From Populus alba (Eukaryota > Streptophyta > Magnoliopsida > Malpighiales > Salicaceae): a DNA stretch of 64,000 nt. Each line of letters starts with the position of its first letter. The first letter of the stretch is position 1. Where the stretch lies: the NCBI RefSeq assembly GCF_005239225.2, contig NC_133293.1, positions 10,818,333-10,882,332 on the forward strand. The letters are read 5' to 3'. The notes under the pieces were generated by a model. The model was not told the origin of the DNA. It saw nothing but the letters and a program-made list of their open reading frames with translations, and searched no databases. The translations under genes were made by a program, and so were the position numbers. Positions 35,506 to 48,985 of this stretch are shown piece after piece.

Positions 35506-36877
35506 CTTCTACGCCTGCTAGCTCCCTTCATTCTTTTTTGTTAGGGTGTCTACAATGAAAGATGTTATTTACTATAAATATAACCTTCTTATTTGTGTAT
35601 TTCAATGATAAAATTTATTTATAAAAATCAATTATATTTTAATATATTTAATACACAACTATTTTAACAACCCGATATAACTTGATTAACTTGACGAGTT
35701 TAAAAACAACCCAAACAATTCTCAATTAACCCAATATTAAAGGATAATATTAAAAAAAATCAATTAAAAAAAATAAATGACTCGAGTTAATCCTGGTGAA
35801 TTCGTTGAACCCATGATATGGGTTATAAAACTAGAATAATATCATAAAAATTTAATAAAAAAACATAGATTAAAAAAAAGTAAAAAAAAAACCATTACAA
35901 TGAATAGTATTTTAGTATATTTTGCAACGCAAGTAAAATTATCGTTTTTATAAACATTTGTTTAACATTTTTCTTGTAACATATAAAACAAACAGAGATA
36001 AAATAATACATATTTTTTTTTCCCGGCTTTTCGTTATGATCTTAGGCCCTAGGCCCAAGCTGTAGGGGCTGATTTTCTTTTTAGCATCGCAGGTTACTAA
36101 TTCACCATTCCATTGAGCTCAACTTGTTTGTGAAAAACCAACCACAACAGTGTGAAGAGGTGGAAGGGTACGGGGAATTTGTTGTCCCTGGTCGGTTTTC
36201 ACTTCGAAAAGTCCTTTTCATCCACTTTCAGACAGAGCTTGCTATCGTAAGCGCTACCTGATGCATTTCCATGCTTTTATTTAAAAGACACGGTATGAGA
36301 TTTAGCGAGCACAGCAGATTTAACTTCATATTCTTGAGCAGTCTGATAAATTTATTGGATTATTCCGAAGAGGTGAGTTCCGTTTCAAATGATTAGAATT
36401 TTTCACTGTACTCGCTTGATCCTTTTTTGCTTCTCGCGCTACCAAAGAAAAATTACAACGCACCGAGCCTCCCAATTTGACCTGACTCAATTAAATTGAA
36501 CTGTCTTCCTCTCCAAACCTGAGCTTGTGAATAATGTCTTGGTAAATTGGAAACTACATTCAATTCACCACTAATAAAAACATTCTCTCTGCAACTTCGT
36601 TTCTCATCATCACCTGAATTTTCTTCATATCAATTATCATCAGATGTACAAAATTTAGATGGGTGTGGTTTATGATCCCCCGTATGAAAGGGGGTACAAA
36701 TTAATGAACCATACTGAACCCTATAACCTAGGATGATTTTATGGAGATGAAGCTAAGGAAACAATCTGATTTCACAAGGAAAAAAAATGGAGGAAGCTAC
36801 ATGGAGTCGGTCTTTTGAGAAAGATAGGACAGCAGAATGAACCAGGCATGCCCAAAGAGGAAGGTCGGACAATAATT
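35506..36877. other. Intergenic DNA 3' of the CLC gene
   Basis: 35640-35960 contains AACCCGATAT, TTAACTTGACGAGTT and CATGATATGGGTTATAA words related to decayed retroelement sequence. 36030-36480 is more balanced in composition but shows no gene. The last few hundred bases are presumably 3' flank of the CLC gene. Confidence 0.35.
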
Positions 36878-39800
36878 TCAACCAGGCATATGATCTTGAA
36901 CTAGAAGACCATTAAGAAGTGGGCGCTCCACATCCACATTCCTCGAGATCATCCTATACTGACGGTGCCCTCTGCCACCACACAATCAAACAATAAGATC
37001 AAAAGGTTGAAAATATACCAGGTTATGCCATGCCAAAGAAACGTATATACATGCAGCATTACTTCTGATATAGTGGCCAAAAACAAAAAAAACCAGAGGA
37101 AAGCCAGAAGTGCACAGTTATATCCGGAACCATGGCAGTAATGGTTATCCACCCAATAAATCGATTAATTGCCTTCGGAATAAGAACAAAGAAGAAAAAG
37201 CTTTCAACATGTCAAGGTGTATGAACCGGATAATGCAGTTGCCAATGTAGCCTTCAAGTGCATAATGGAGAACTGAACACCCATCAACACCAAGAGTTGT
37301 GATCACCATACGAGTTCCAAGTCACAGACACAACAAACAAATTTCTTTGATGTCTGCCATGTAAATGTTTCCACGAAGATTGCTGTGCATCCATAAATTA
37401 AGTGCTGAATGGAAAAACTTCACCATTGGCAGTGACCATATGCATCAGCAAGGCCAAGGTGCTGCCATGGCAACATGACCATGGTTTATGCTCATTTGAT
37501 TGGAAGGAACATCAGCATAAAGAAAAACTTAGATTACCCTAATCAAATTCAGTTCTTCATGCATGTAAAATAGCTAACAAATATAACACAAGAAAAGCAG
37601 CATAGAGACCTTACACTAGTTGATTGGAGCTCCACGTTAGCTGAATCCTCACTATCCTACAGTACAGAACATAACTTCCAATTATTATACAGTCCACTAA
37701 AATTGAAAACCACAGAAACAAATGTCATTAGCACACCTCAATCAGCAAGTCCTTTCTTGTAATCAAGCCAACTACCCGAGATGCACGAGGAACAACAAAT
37801 ATATGCCTCAACCCTAGTTGTCGGAAAAGATTATATACCTATACCATGAACAACATGCAATTTTTGTTGGATGAGATGATAAATACAAAGGAATGAAATG
37901 GATAAATTAGTAATGGCGGGAAAAAGACCAACACCTTTGTTAAAGACATATCTTCAGGGACAACGTATGGAGAGGGGTTCAAAAATGGGGCAAGATCAAT
38001 GTACATTTCCAAGTCATCTGAACTTAAATGAATATCCTCTATAGAAATTCCTTTACTGGAAACAGGTTTCACAAACTCACTGAAGTTGTGCCTGGAGTGA
38101 ATAGAACCCATTAGGTTAAAAAATGATGGCCACATAAAGAATTATGCCGGTAACAAAAATAGTAGTAGCAGGTATCAAGCCTCCAAGTACCTGATTGATT
38201 TTGAAACACCTGTCGGATCACATGGTAAAGGACTATGCTGAAAATCCACCTTGGATTGGAGAAGGACTAGTAAATGACTGCAATGTTAACCAAATACTAA
38301 ATTAGTTTGTTCAGCCAGTGCATAGCCTTGGTTTCTAACAAATAAAAAAAACATAAACATGTTCTACCTGCGAAGCACAAGTCCAATTACAAGTGTTTCC
38401 CCATTTCTCGTGTGATCAATCACCTGAGTAAACAGTAAAAATAAACTTTAGGCATCTCTAGTGTAAACAAAAGAAGATGAGAAACGGTAGCAAAGCTTAC
38501 AGGAAAGCCATTGTGTATGTTGCTCTGCAAAATAGAAACGACATCTGCAACCTTAACAATACGAGGAAAGGAGACAACCTACAAAGTTTAAAAATACAAA
38601 AAAATAAAATCCTTGAGTTCACGATGGCATGCAATACAACCAAAGAAAGGAAAAATGGGAAAGCAGAAAGTCTTGTTCTAGGATTAAGGTCAGCAGAAAG
38701 TCCTGATGAGCATTGGATGGCACTCGGGGCTGTCCATGTTACCCCCCTTAAGTTCCAAAGCTCTATCCTCAATTTAAAACAACTGGATAGATTCTCCCAT
38801 AAAATGGATTCATAAAAGCTCCAGAGTTTAGGATGCCATGGTTTGAGAACAATTTACAGAAAAAAATAGAGAGAGATGGTCAATAAGTTAGACCATTGTT
38901 TCAATCTTTTATTGGTAAAAAATGACTGCTTTTACTCTTCCCGAACCCTTCTCAGTTTTGAGTTCTCATTTCTATTCAAAGAATATCAAAGCATCTTCAT
39001 AGATGTGCAGAATTACACTTCACCCTTCCTTGCTCAAATTTATCAACACGATGGCGCATTCTTTTTTTGGCTGTTCCTGAAGGCTCCATGCAACTCAAAG
39101 CATCGACTACAAGTGACAAGCTTTAGTGACACCTTTGCACATTTCAATTAGCCAGGCCATGTAGTAGTTAAAAGGTCAATACTGTTAGAATTAAGACATG
39201 CTTGTATTGAGTTATAACACGAGTTTCCAAAGCAGCAACCCTCTGAAATACAGACAGAAATATCAAGCGTTTCATTGAAATCACCTTCTGATTTCCACAA
39301 GCTTCCTTTGCCTTCATGTTTCTCATTTGGTATTTAGGTCTAGATTCCAACAGTGGAATTCCTCTCAATCGTGCTTGTTGTTCATAAAGACCTTCATTGA
39401 ATGCATCACCAACAGCCTGCAGTGAGAAAAGTCTTAGTATTCACAGAGCATCCATAAGCAAATACACAAAACAAATTGAAAGGTATACCTTCGATATCAG
39501 GAGAACAAGCATGATTAAAGGTAAAAGTTTCAAGTTGTTTGTGATCTCAACCATAATTACACATAAAGAGACAGTCATTCGCATTGAACCTCCAAGAAAA
39601 GAAGCTGCTCCCAACAGTGCATACCTAGAAATCCACCAAGAAGCATATAGAAACACTTCAGAAACAAATGAAGAATCCAACAAGTTTGCATTGTATGGAT
39701 GAAGGCAAAGGACATTCTTATAGCAAAAAACATATTAAGTGAAGAATACAATGGAAAAAAAAAACTGGAATATTGGAAGACCCAAAATTTGTCCAGACAC

Positions 39801-42800
39801 ACATAAAACAGTTTAACCAGGACAGCTTTTGACAATATGCTAAAGATAAATGCCCAAGATCTATCATCAATCTTCTACATGCTTGATGTCTAATAAGTAA
39901 AAATTTCATTGAACCAAATGAGAAACCTACGTTCCCTCCTCGACGTTGGGCTTCTTGTAAAAATTAACAACAAACATGCCAACCAGGCGCCCATACGTGG
40001 AGCCTATCATAATTCCAGGAACAAACTGGCCAGCAGGAACTGCAGTACCAAATGTCACCACTGCTAAAGTATAAAACATAACCTGCGAAAATTATAAACC
40101 AGGAGAAGGTAGATTGAATTACAAGCATATTTGTTTGGATAGTAGAAAATAAAGAAATGGGAAGGTAGTGGAATAAGGCATCTTCCCACAAAAACTGAAA
40201 AACAACTTCAAACAATAAAGCTTCACAATGCCATGGAACATCACCAACAACCATGTGAGAAGGAACAAAATTTGTCTTCAGGGGTGCAAAACAGATGATA
40301 CTTAAAACCCATGTCTTGCAAAACAGATGCATGAGGGCTTGAACAATATGCTGGACAGCATATGCCTCCTTGATTATATTAGATGCTTTAATCTCTTCCA
40401 CTACGGATTCCATTTATAATATATTGTTCCTCTAGTGATGTCGTTGTAGAAGCATTCATTCTGACATTTCTCCCATCAACCCGTAAAAAGAAGAACAATT
40501 TTTTAATTGCACAAATTTTCTTGTCCACATAGGAGCCCTAGGCAGTCAGTTTTGAGTTCATAGAGCATAAAACAAGATAAGGAATATCTGCAAGATAAAA
40601 TTCAAATCGGAACTTAAAAAAAAAAAAAAAAAGCAACAGTATAAGTTAATTATCGACGATGCAGTTAAGGATATAGTTAATTTTGGGATTTTGACATTAT
40701 TTAGGAAATTTATTATTTATGATATGGTATTACTATAGCAGTGATATTTAATCGAAAGTACTAGCTTATTTAGGACTTTTATGGTTTACATTCCTACACA
40801 AGCATGCTTGTGTGATTAGATTTTTAGGAGTTGAAGAATTGAGTTTTTAGTTAAGAGGTCGATCTTCTCATGTTTCTTTGTTCTATGGATCTCAGCAACC
40901 TTGATTTCCAGGTTGACTCATTGAAGCTTCTTCAGAATCAAGAGTTTATCCTAGTGGATTCTGAGGAAAGACTCGAGATTCAACCACATTAGTCTAGCAA
41001 AATGAAAAACAACATGCGTTTGTCTTCTCGAACACAAAGTTGAAAAAAAAAGAACCTACCAGAAACGTCAATAAACTCTGGGCACTGAACTCATGGATTG
41101 TCTTTGCACTAAACAGATTCCTTATGGCATCATCCTATGATAGCCAACTAAATTCATTAGAATGTAGACCATAAAAATACCAAGTTAATAAATAAATAAA
41201 TAAATGAAGAAAATGACTTTTTAAGAATTCTAGCAAAACCTGAGTATTAAAGAAAATCGTTGCAAGATCATTGTATTCCTTGTCCTTGCCACAGTAAAAC
41301 TGCAAATGGCAAGAAATTAAACAACATTACCCTGAGAAAGTACATAGAAATAAAACACTAACATATACTGTTGCTGGATGTTCCGAGTATCAACAAGTCT
41401 TACAGTCATGAGGTATACATTATGCTATGATCATGAGAATTATTGAGCTAATGAGCACACAAAATAAAACATCAAACTGTGGATTACCCCACCGAAAAAA
41501 AAAAATTGTGGAGAAAATTTAGTGCAACAATTGAGTATAATTACTGAATTTTTTTATAAGAAAATAGAGAAATCTAATTGAAAAAATAAATAAAATATGA
41601 ATCTGTATAATTCTCGAGTTCATCTTCAAACCAGAAACAAAATTTCACTTTTTCATTGTTCACCTTTCTTTTCCCACAAAGCAAAGTAGCAGGGAAATAT
41701 GTATTTATTATTGAAAGATCAAAGAATGTAGTAATTATTAAAATATGTAAGTGTGAATGCAAAAGGAAGTTCTTGCATGAAATTTATAAGAAGGCAGGCA
41801 AAAAAATAAAGATTTCATGCATATAAGAAAATATCGACTGATAAAGCTAGATCTTTACATTTACATAATTTCCATACATCCCTGGGGGCCTTGGGCATTC
41901 AGGATCTGATTCAGGGCATGGATTGCATTTTCTTAGAAGTGGTAGTCCAAAGGAAATAGCTGAAGTAATAACAGAGATGAGGCATGCTTCAATAATCTGT
42001 CACAATATTGTTAAGAGTGAAGAAAGGGACAAAATATAAAGCATTAGGTGACATCACAATCTTGAAAGAACCGGCATAAATACTAAAAAAAAATTATGAC
42101 TTCTGAGATTCATCCTATTCTGTTACCTTCACTCGGTTCCCATTCTTGTGCAGATAATTCCGTCGCCAGTAGGTTATATGAAGAGTAAGCTGATTGAATA
42201 ATGCACCTAAGTAAAAGGGAGAAGAATTAGAGCAGACCAAAAAAAACTATGTTGCCATGTCATGAGCAAGGTATGAAGGCTAGTCAATAGGAAATTACCA
42301 AGTAGACCACCAATAACCCCAATAACTGCCATTGGAAGCAACTCCCCAAAAGAATAGTCCTCTTGACCACTGTCAAAAAAATAATTATAAAGCATTTAGA
42401 GAATCATTAAAATCTTAGGTCAGGGATTACCAAAGAAGCACAGCAAAGCTTAGATCTTAACTCTGACGTGTCCCATATTATGAAACCACCTGAGCCAAAA
42501 TGCCCGCACTTCCCACTCTTGCACCATCCCATAGCAGTACGCACCACAACCGCCACAACAGCAGAGGTAAAAAAGACACGCCACATAAGTTGACTCCTCC
42601 ACCTTCAAAGGCACAGCAGAGATGTTTAATTTTTTAAAACATTTAAGGAGACAGATCAACTGAACTTTCACAAGAGAATCAAACACATGAATGCAGGTCA
42701 CATTCATATACATGAATGGAAAATGCACATGAACACATGCTTGTGCATGAAATGCAATGATATATCACAATTTTTTTTAAAAAGAACGGAATCCTGTTTG

Positions 42801-45028
42801 TAGTTGGCACAAATGCATTTCTAAGCAGCATGATCAAGAACAGAACTGTCTTACCAGGATGTAACTTCTTCCAAAGCAAATAATACACCACCAACCGGAG
42901 CTCTAAAAGCAGCAGCAACACCAGCCGCACACCCACAGGTCACCTTTTCAAAACATTACACAAATGAAAAATGACACAATAAAGAGGCACGCCACCTCTG
43001 TTCTTAGAAAAATAAGAGGCCATATTGAAAACATTTTGGTATATACCAGAGCAACATAAAAAGATAATGGCAAACTCTCCAAAGGCAGTTACAGATGATG
43101 TAATGGGATTAGAATGATGGTATCAAACTCTTAAACATAAAACAAGACTCATGCTTCCATCATCTATACAAGTACCTAGATAAAGCTCTACTTCATGATA
43201 TTGACACCCTTTTTTAGAAAGCATTCTTTCCTTAACCAACTAAAAAACTAAGGCCACATAACTGAATATGAGCAATATATACACATTTGTTTCTCATATC
43301 CCATTATTGTCTGCTGAAATGGATACTAGAAAGAGACCTATGAAGCAACCCTGGTCTTCAACCATTGTGAATGAATTGACTGCTATCAATCCTCAAATCA
43401 ACAATTTCTTGGTTGGACAGTACAATGGCCCCTAGACTTGCTATAAAAACTAGAAGAAAAACTTAATGATTTTTCACTCGCACTCATTTATGCTATAATT
43501 TCAAGTAAAAACTTTAGAGTTATCATTGGAGGAGGAAGTTAAATAGAAACTGACACAACATTCATAGTGCATCCTTCTCCAATATTCCAAAAGATGAATA
43601 CATAAGAAAAAGAAAAAAAATACACAATATCAGTGGACAAGTGATAATATCTAACAAGCAAACAGGTGTGAGAGGCACAATTTCCTAGAGCAAAAGGTCT
43701 AAGCTTTTGTCTGCCCGAATTAGGAGAAATTTGTTACTCACAAGATCACGACGATCACGATCACTCTTGAAAACTTGAAGCCACCTCAAACTTAGATGAT
43801 ATTTTGTAGATCCACCCTAAATTAACAAAAAGAAACTAGGGTTGATGGAGAACCACAAAAAAATATAGATTCTGAAACACAAGATTTCAATTCAAGAACA
43901 TATACCAATCCATGCATTAAGTTCTTACTTGTCCAAGCAAGGAAGCAATACAAGCACCAGTATGAACAAGGGGACCTTCTTTTCCTAAAGCAAGGCCACC
44001 TCCCACAGAACCAATGCTTCCAAATATCTACAAATCAAAAGTGTAATACTGTCAAAATCGAGGCAGGGTGAAAATCTCACAAAAGACAATTTATGCCCCA
44101 TAAGCACTATCGCACCTTTCCAATCAAAGTTCTGAAGAGTAGAATACCAGGAATATCAAGCCCTGCACACATAAAGGAAATGAGAACTGCTAGACATGAA
44201 AGTTGAAAAGGCTCAAACCCAAACAATACCAAGAAATTTGATTGAGATCTCCGGCTTACCATTCAAATAACCCTTAATTTCTGGAATACCAGAACCTGCT
44301 GCTGCAGGTGCAAAATGCGTAACGATATATACAGATGAAAAGACTAAAACCAAGTTAATTAATACATATATTACAAATCCAGCAAAATATGATCTCTGAA
44401 TTATTGAAAACGTCAAAGAAAACTTCCAGCCAGCAAAATTCTCGACAGATATATTGATGAAAACAGCCGCCAGTCCAGTACCTGAGATCACAGAAATAAT
44501 CTTTAAAAACTTCATAATTAACATCATGCAACAAGCTGTACATGGTTTAAAATCCAGGAAAACATTACTATTTATTCAACGATTAAAATTGTGTTTGCGA
44601 TTATTTTTCAAAAAAAAACTAATACATCATCAAACTAAGTTTATAAAACTGAAACGAAAAAAGAAATTAAAAAAAACCTTACCAATACCAATGAGCAAAG
44701 CTAAGAACCACTTAACTACCACTTGATATCCAACATAAAGCTTCCCTCTTTGCGCCTATCAGATCCAAAACAAAAATAACGACACCTACAATTAATCAAA
44801 ACAACAAAAATAAATCAAACTAAAATGATAATTAAAACAAGAAGAAAAAACCTGCTCATATCGATACGCCTGATTCTCGATAACTTCATAGTCAAGACTC
44901 TCAGCAGTGTTTCCATTGCCGGTTCTCAACATGCTAACACCGTCGACCTCACCGTCCTCTGAGCTTGGAATCCGAGACCACAATAGCTTCGCAGTCTCCA
45001 TTCCATTATGCAATTGATTCGATAACAT
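36878..45028 (-). CDS. CLC-D: Chloride channel/exchanger CLC-d
   Basis: Anion transporter of the CLC family; Arabidopsis CLC-d sits in the trans-Golgi network. 23 exons, all GT-AG, in transcript order: 44852-45028, 44683-44755, 44260-44481, 44116-44162, 43929-44027, 43742-43816, 42855-42943, 42462-42602, 42299-42369, 42127-42206, 41859-41996, 41240-41299, 41060-41134, 39931-40082, 39489-39624, 39285-39416, 38501-38578, 38368-38423, 38191-38277, 37935-38091, 37737-37838, 37615-37656, 36878-36958. All phases agree: 2370 nt, 789 aa (Arabidopsis about 792). Selectivity motif GSGIPE at 146-151 has Ser, the chloride-type residue. Gating Glu190 lies in GKEGP, proton Glu257 in ALEEVTSWW, and GQFVPG is intact. 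Two CBS domains occupy the C-terminal third. The N-terminus MLSNQLHNG and SLDYEVIEN match CLC-d rather than other CLCs. The last exon (YRMISRN..ERPLL) is the least certain. Confidence 0.94.
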
Positions 45029-45267
45029 TATTTATTTATCGATCTCTCTCGCTCGCTCTTCAGGAAATCAAGCACTAAAGCTAAACCCTAATAATAAAAT
45101 ACCGGAATCGGAGTTACTGCCGTAAATATGAAGAATTTTGATCCCGTACGGCATTTAATAATCAATAGACAGCAGAGAATGAAATCGAGAACTTTGCTTT
45201 TAAAGAGAAATCGAACGTCAGGTAGAGAAGGAGAAAGACCGGACTGCGGCTTAGAATCGCGAGTGAC

Positions 45268-45290
45268 CTCTCTCTCTCTCTCTCTCTTCT
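45268..45290. repeat. (CT)n microsatellite upstream of CLC-d
   Basis: An almost uninterrupted CT run, extended by CT-rich sequence to about 45300, about 240-270 bp upstream of the CLC-d start codon on the opposite strand. GA/CT tracts are common in plant promoters and leaders and can bind GAGA-type BBR/BPC factors; that role is inferred. Confidence 0.7.
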
Positions 45291-47838
45291 CTCTCCTCCC
45301 TGGTGGTGTTTCTAACTTTGTGTTTCGCTGGGTTTTCTTTTTTTCGTTTTGTTTCCTCTCGTTTTCTTTTTCGGTTAGAATTTTGACCAAGACTGAGTTT
45401 CTCTCCCTTCGTTTTTTAATTGTTGCTTTGCTATGAAAAGGGGATGCCCGATTGGCTGTGTTCGAGTGCAGTGAGGGTGTACGTGGGGTTTTATTTTTCT
45501 ATTTACTGTACGGTTGGATTTTGGTCTAAGGAATTGCTTCTTGCTGGCGGAGTGTATTTTGGACCTTCCGTTTTGGGTCTCGGAGGACAGGTGCCCTGCT
45601 TATCAGCTGACAACCTTACATTTGTTTTCAAATCTTTAATTTGATTAATTAGGCTTTATTTTTATAACAGTTTAATTGTATTTGACGCATGGATCAAGTG
45701 TATAGAAGGTTTGCTGTTTTTGTCAGAAGATGAAGAGGGACTCGTTTGGCTGAAGGCATTCTTTCCTGGTGATTGCTTTACTTGAAGATTTTACTGCATG
45801 TTGTTAGGAAAGAAATATATTGGTCGAGATTTAATCTGGTTCATTAAAGATGGTTAGAGAGTCAGAAACTAGCGTAACTGTTAAAAATAATTATAATAAT
45901 AATTAGCATTATGTAGAAAGGGGGTGGAGTTTCTATATAGTGATTGATTATGATGGGAAAAAATCATTCATGATCAGTATCTATTTTATACAAAAAAAAA
46001 AAAAACAAGTAGGAAAAAAATTATACTTTGAGGACCATCTACTTGAGAATCTAACTATAAAAATCTTGCATAATACATTAAAGTAAAGTAATCAACTAAA
46101 ATAAAACGAGGTTTGTCACTTGTTGGAGCGCCCTTTTCAGTTCACTGTGTACCGTTGTGCTCAAGGAATCCTGTGCAGTTTTTAGCTCTGGAAAATACAT
46201 TTTGATCCTTGATTTTATTTTTTTTGTCGCATCCGTAGTTATAGATTCTTCTAGTTTGATCCTAAATTTTTTTTTTGACATTTTAATTTTCTTAAATTAA
46301 AAAAATAAGTAAGAAAGCTGTTGGAAAAAAAAAAAAAAGTTTCCGGTCAATCACATTTTAACCATAAAAAAAATTAATATTAACATTAATAGGTTCATCT
46401 TGAAAAAAAAAAGTTAGATAAAAGTAATTTTGATATATTTAACTATGTTGGAAAACATATTAAAATTTTAAATTTTTTTTATTTAGTTTAATTATAAGTT
46501 TTTAGAATAGTTAAAAAATGCTCTGGAACTGGAAAGGAAATTACTGAAGTTCCTATAATATTTTGTAGACACTTTTAAGTAAAAGCATGTTAAAAATTGG
46601 GTTTGTTTGAAGATTTAAAAATCTAGACCTCAATTCTCCAATCACTGAGATGATCAAGAAAAAAAAATCATCAGACAATATGTCATCCTCCATTATTTTT
46701 CTTTTAAAAAAATTGGATGAGTGACATCCACTCATTTAAAAAAAAACACGCAAGCCTACCCTAGGCTCGTAAACTTTTCTTTTCAAACCCAAGCATACAT
46801 GATATTTTTAAATGGCCCTTCATGTTCTTGAAAAAATTATTTTTAAATAAAATTATTAAAATAATATTTGAAAAATTATCTAATTATACCATAGTTTTCA
46901 AATAAAATAAAAATCTTGATGGTATTATTAATATTTACTTTATAAATATTATATACCAACATAATATGTATTTTAAAAAAAAAAAAAAAGCTCATGGATA
47001 TTAAGGAGAATAAAATATCTATTTTTAAAATTTTTATATATTTTTATTAGATTAATTATTCTTGATATTTTTTCATACAATTATTTAAAAATTATCAGAT
47101 TTATGTTTTTTTAAAATTAAAAATTTATTTTCAAATCATGATATGTTTTATTTAAAAATCAATATTTAAAATATATTTTTATTAAAACAAGAAAAATACA
47201 TGAATAAAAAAAAAGAGTTTTAATTAAAGAGATATATTTTTATTCTTAAATTAAATTAGTAAAAAAAATTTATGAATATTTATTTTAACTAAATTTAAAT
47301 TTTATTGAAAAAATCCCGCTACTGGTAAAAGAAATATATTTTTGTTAAATCTAAAAAAATACATGAATAAAAAATAATTTCGAGTAAAAAAATTAGATTT
47401 CTTCCTCATGATTTAAACTATTGTCTTTATTAAACTCATCAAAGTTCAATTACCATATATTAAATATAAAAAATTAAAAAACAGATCTCGAAATTATACA
47501 GCCACACTGACTAGTAAAACTTAAATGAAAACAGTTTGAGCATTAAGGCCAATAAAAAAATGAACACCACAAAGAGCGAGTTGAAGAATTCTTCCTAGGC
47601 TCCACGCTCCACAATACAAGTGAAAGGACAGAGATCCATAAAGAGTAGGCTACAGCTCCACCACCAACATTCACTCAAGAACACAAGTGGGGATGCTGTC
47701 CTAATCAATCCACGGTTGTGCATTAACAGGAAGTGTTCTGTTAAATTTTGCTGTATCAATGTTTTTATTCATTCACTCTTGTGTGAATTTCTCTTTTCCA
47801 TAAATGAGAAATTATATTAGATTAAATGCAATTACTAC

Positions 47839-48027
47839 AGGATGGATCTTAATCAACAGGAGCTTCATTCTTCCATGGCTATGCAGCATGGTGCCTTTTG
47901 TGTTATTCCTGGCTTTCCAGGCACAAGCATGCAAGTCTCCATCATATTGCCAGGAATCCCTTCTGCTGCAGAAGTTGTTTATCCCAACACAGTTCATGAT
48001 TCCAAACTCCCACCGCACACGACCTGA
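47839..48027 (+). other. Orphan exon-like coding segment, unrecognised
   Basis: Downstream of a good acceptor (ACTACAG at about 47834-47840) lies a frame starting ATGGATCTTAATCAACAGG at 47842, running 61 aa to a stop at 48025-48027. The translation (MDLNQQELHSS.., ..GFPGTSMQVSIILPGIPS..) has protein-like composition unlike neighbouring AT-rich frames. No upstream exon or family could be recognised. It may be the terminal exon of a lost gene, a captured gene fragment or chance. Confidence 0.35.
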
Positions 48028-48046
48028 ACTTCTCGTGATTTTTTGT

Positions 48047-48255
48047 TTGAAAATATAGTTGTGATTGTTTTTTAAAATGTTTTTTACTCATAAATATATT
48101 AAAATAATTTTTTATTATTATTTTTAAAAAATTATTTTTGTATCAACACATCAAAATGATTTACAACACTAAAAAATATCAATTTAAAACAAAAAAATAA
48201 AAATATTTAAATTTTATAAAAATATTTTTAAAACGCAAAAAAAAAACAGGCCACA
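48047..48255. mobile_element. Short AT-rich MITE
   Basis: Left end TTTGAAAATATAGTTGTGAT and right end AAACAGGCCACAACGCATG form imperfect inverted copies (TTGTGATTG versus CCACAACGC). The core has AAATATATTAAAATAATTTTT, TTTTTGTATCAACACATCAA and a terminal AAACGCAAAAA motif. I associate this pattern with one of the most abundant small DNA-element families in poplar. No transposase. Confidence 0.6.
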
Positions 48256-48429
48256 ACGCATGATGAAAAAGATGTGATCACTGTCTCCATTGATGTTGGT
48301 TTTGTTTATGAGGGACCATTTTAATAAAACACTAAAAGTCGAGGGACCCGAGCTCATTTGCCCTCTTTATGTAGATATTCGATCGAAGTCGAAGATAGAC
48401 AAGACAACCAACAGACAAAGCTATCTACT
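48256..48429. other. Spacer between MITE and SINE
   Basis: Short balanced-composition DNA. Its right end (48415-48429) is the left target-site duplication of the following SINE. No gene. Confidence 0.4.
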
Positions 48430-48628
48430 TTTTTTTTTTTTGGTAACCCGGGGTGTCTGGGCCAGCTTGCACGCACCACAACTAATCCCCGGGCTCACTG
48501 AACATCCTGCAAGTCCAGTGAGCATGTAAGGCACCGCGGGAGTGACAGGCGTACACAAGTGGGGTTTGAACCCTGGTGTGAAGAAAAGAAACAAGTCTCT
48601 TCAACCACTAGACCACAACCCTATGTGT
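48430..48628 (-). mobile_element. tRNA-derived SINE, minus strand (copy 2), with target-site duplication
   Basis: On the minus strand the head reads GGTTGTGGTCTAGTGGTTGA (A-box) and CAGGGTTCAAACCCCAC (B-box), then a body with CTTGCAGGATGTTCAGTGAG and GGGGATTAGTTGTGGTGCGTG and an A-rich tail. It is flanked by 15-bp direct repeats, ACAAAGCTATCTACT at 48415-48429 and ACAAAGCTATGTACT at 48629-48643, with one mismatch. Length about 200 bp is normal for plant tRNA-derived SINEs. Transposition would have depended on a LINE reverse transcriptase. Confidence 0.88.
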
Positions 48629-48679
48629 ACAAAGCTATGTACTCTTGTCTAGGGATGTGATGGTCCCCAGATTAGCTCA

Positions 48680-48985
48680 TATCGGTTCATTCTGGTCCCT
48701 TTTATCTTGATAATCTTCGACTCATTTTAAGGGTGAATTGTTCATCAGGACTAGGCTTCCAAACCATAGGATCCTTTTTCAATTGAAAAGGCTGAGTAAG
48801 GCCACATATCACTTCCGATGGTTTGGCAGGTTCCATGCATGATCCTGTTACCATCTGCTCTGGCAAGAGAGGACAATGAGGATGCCATTGATCCCGCCAC
48901 ATGTAGATGTTTGTACCATTTCCCAATTTACGATCTTACTCTCTTTATCCCATGCAATACCTCCGAGCTAGAAAGCATTGCACTT
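48680..48985 (-). mobile_element. LINE-type retrotransposon remnant (C-terminal zf-RVT region)
   Basis: The minus-strand frame at 48702-48926 reads MGNGTNIYMWRDQWHPHCPL and later VWKPSPDEQFTLKMSRRL. This matches the IGNG..(F)W.D.W.P..PL and W.PS..G.F..KSA pattern downstream of the reverse transcriptase in plant LINEs. The polymerase, endonuclease and RNase H portions are absent, so it is a dead fragment. Upstream and downstream frames are closed. Confidence 0.65.

Larger units (their letters stand above)
45029..48046. other. Promoter side of CLC-d and AT-rich spacer
   Basis: 45029-45450 is the likely leader and promoter of the minus-strand CLC-d gene. It includes an AAACCCTA telo-box near 45083 (+ strand) and a (CT)n tract at about 45268-45290 that would be GA-rich on the transcribed sense. 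45450-46320 shows no gene. 46300-47560 is extremely AT-rich. 47640-48030 is more balanced and is treated separately. Confidence 0.4.
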
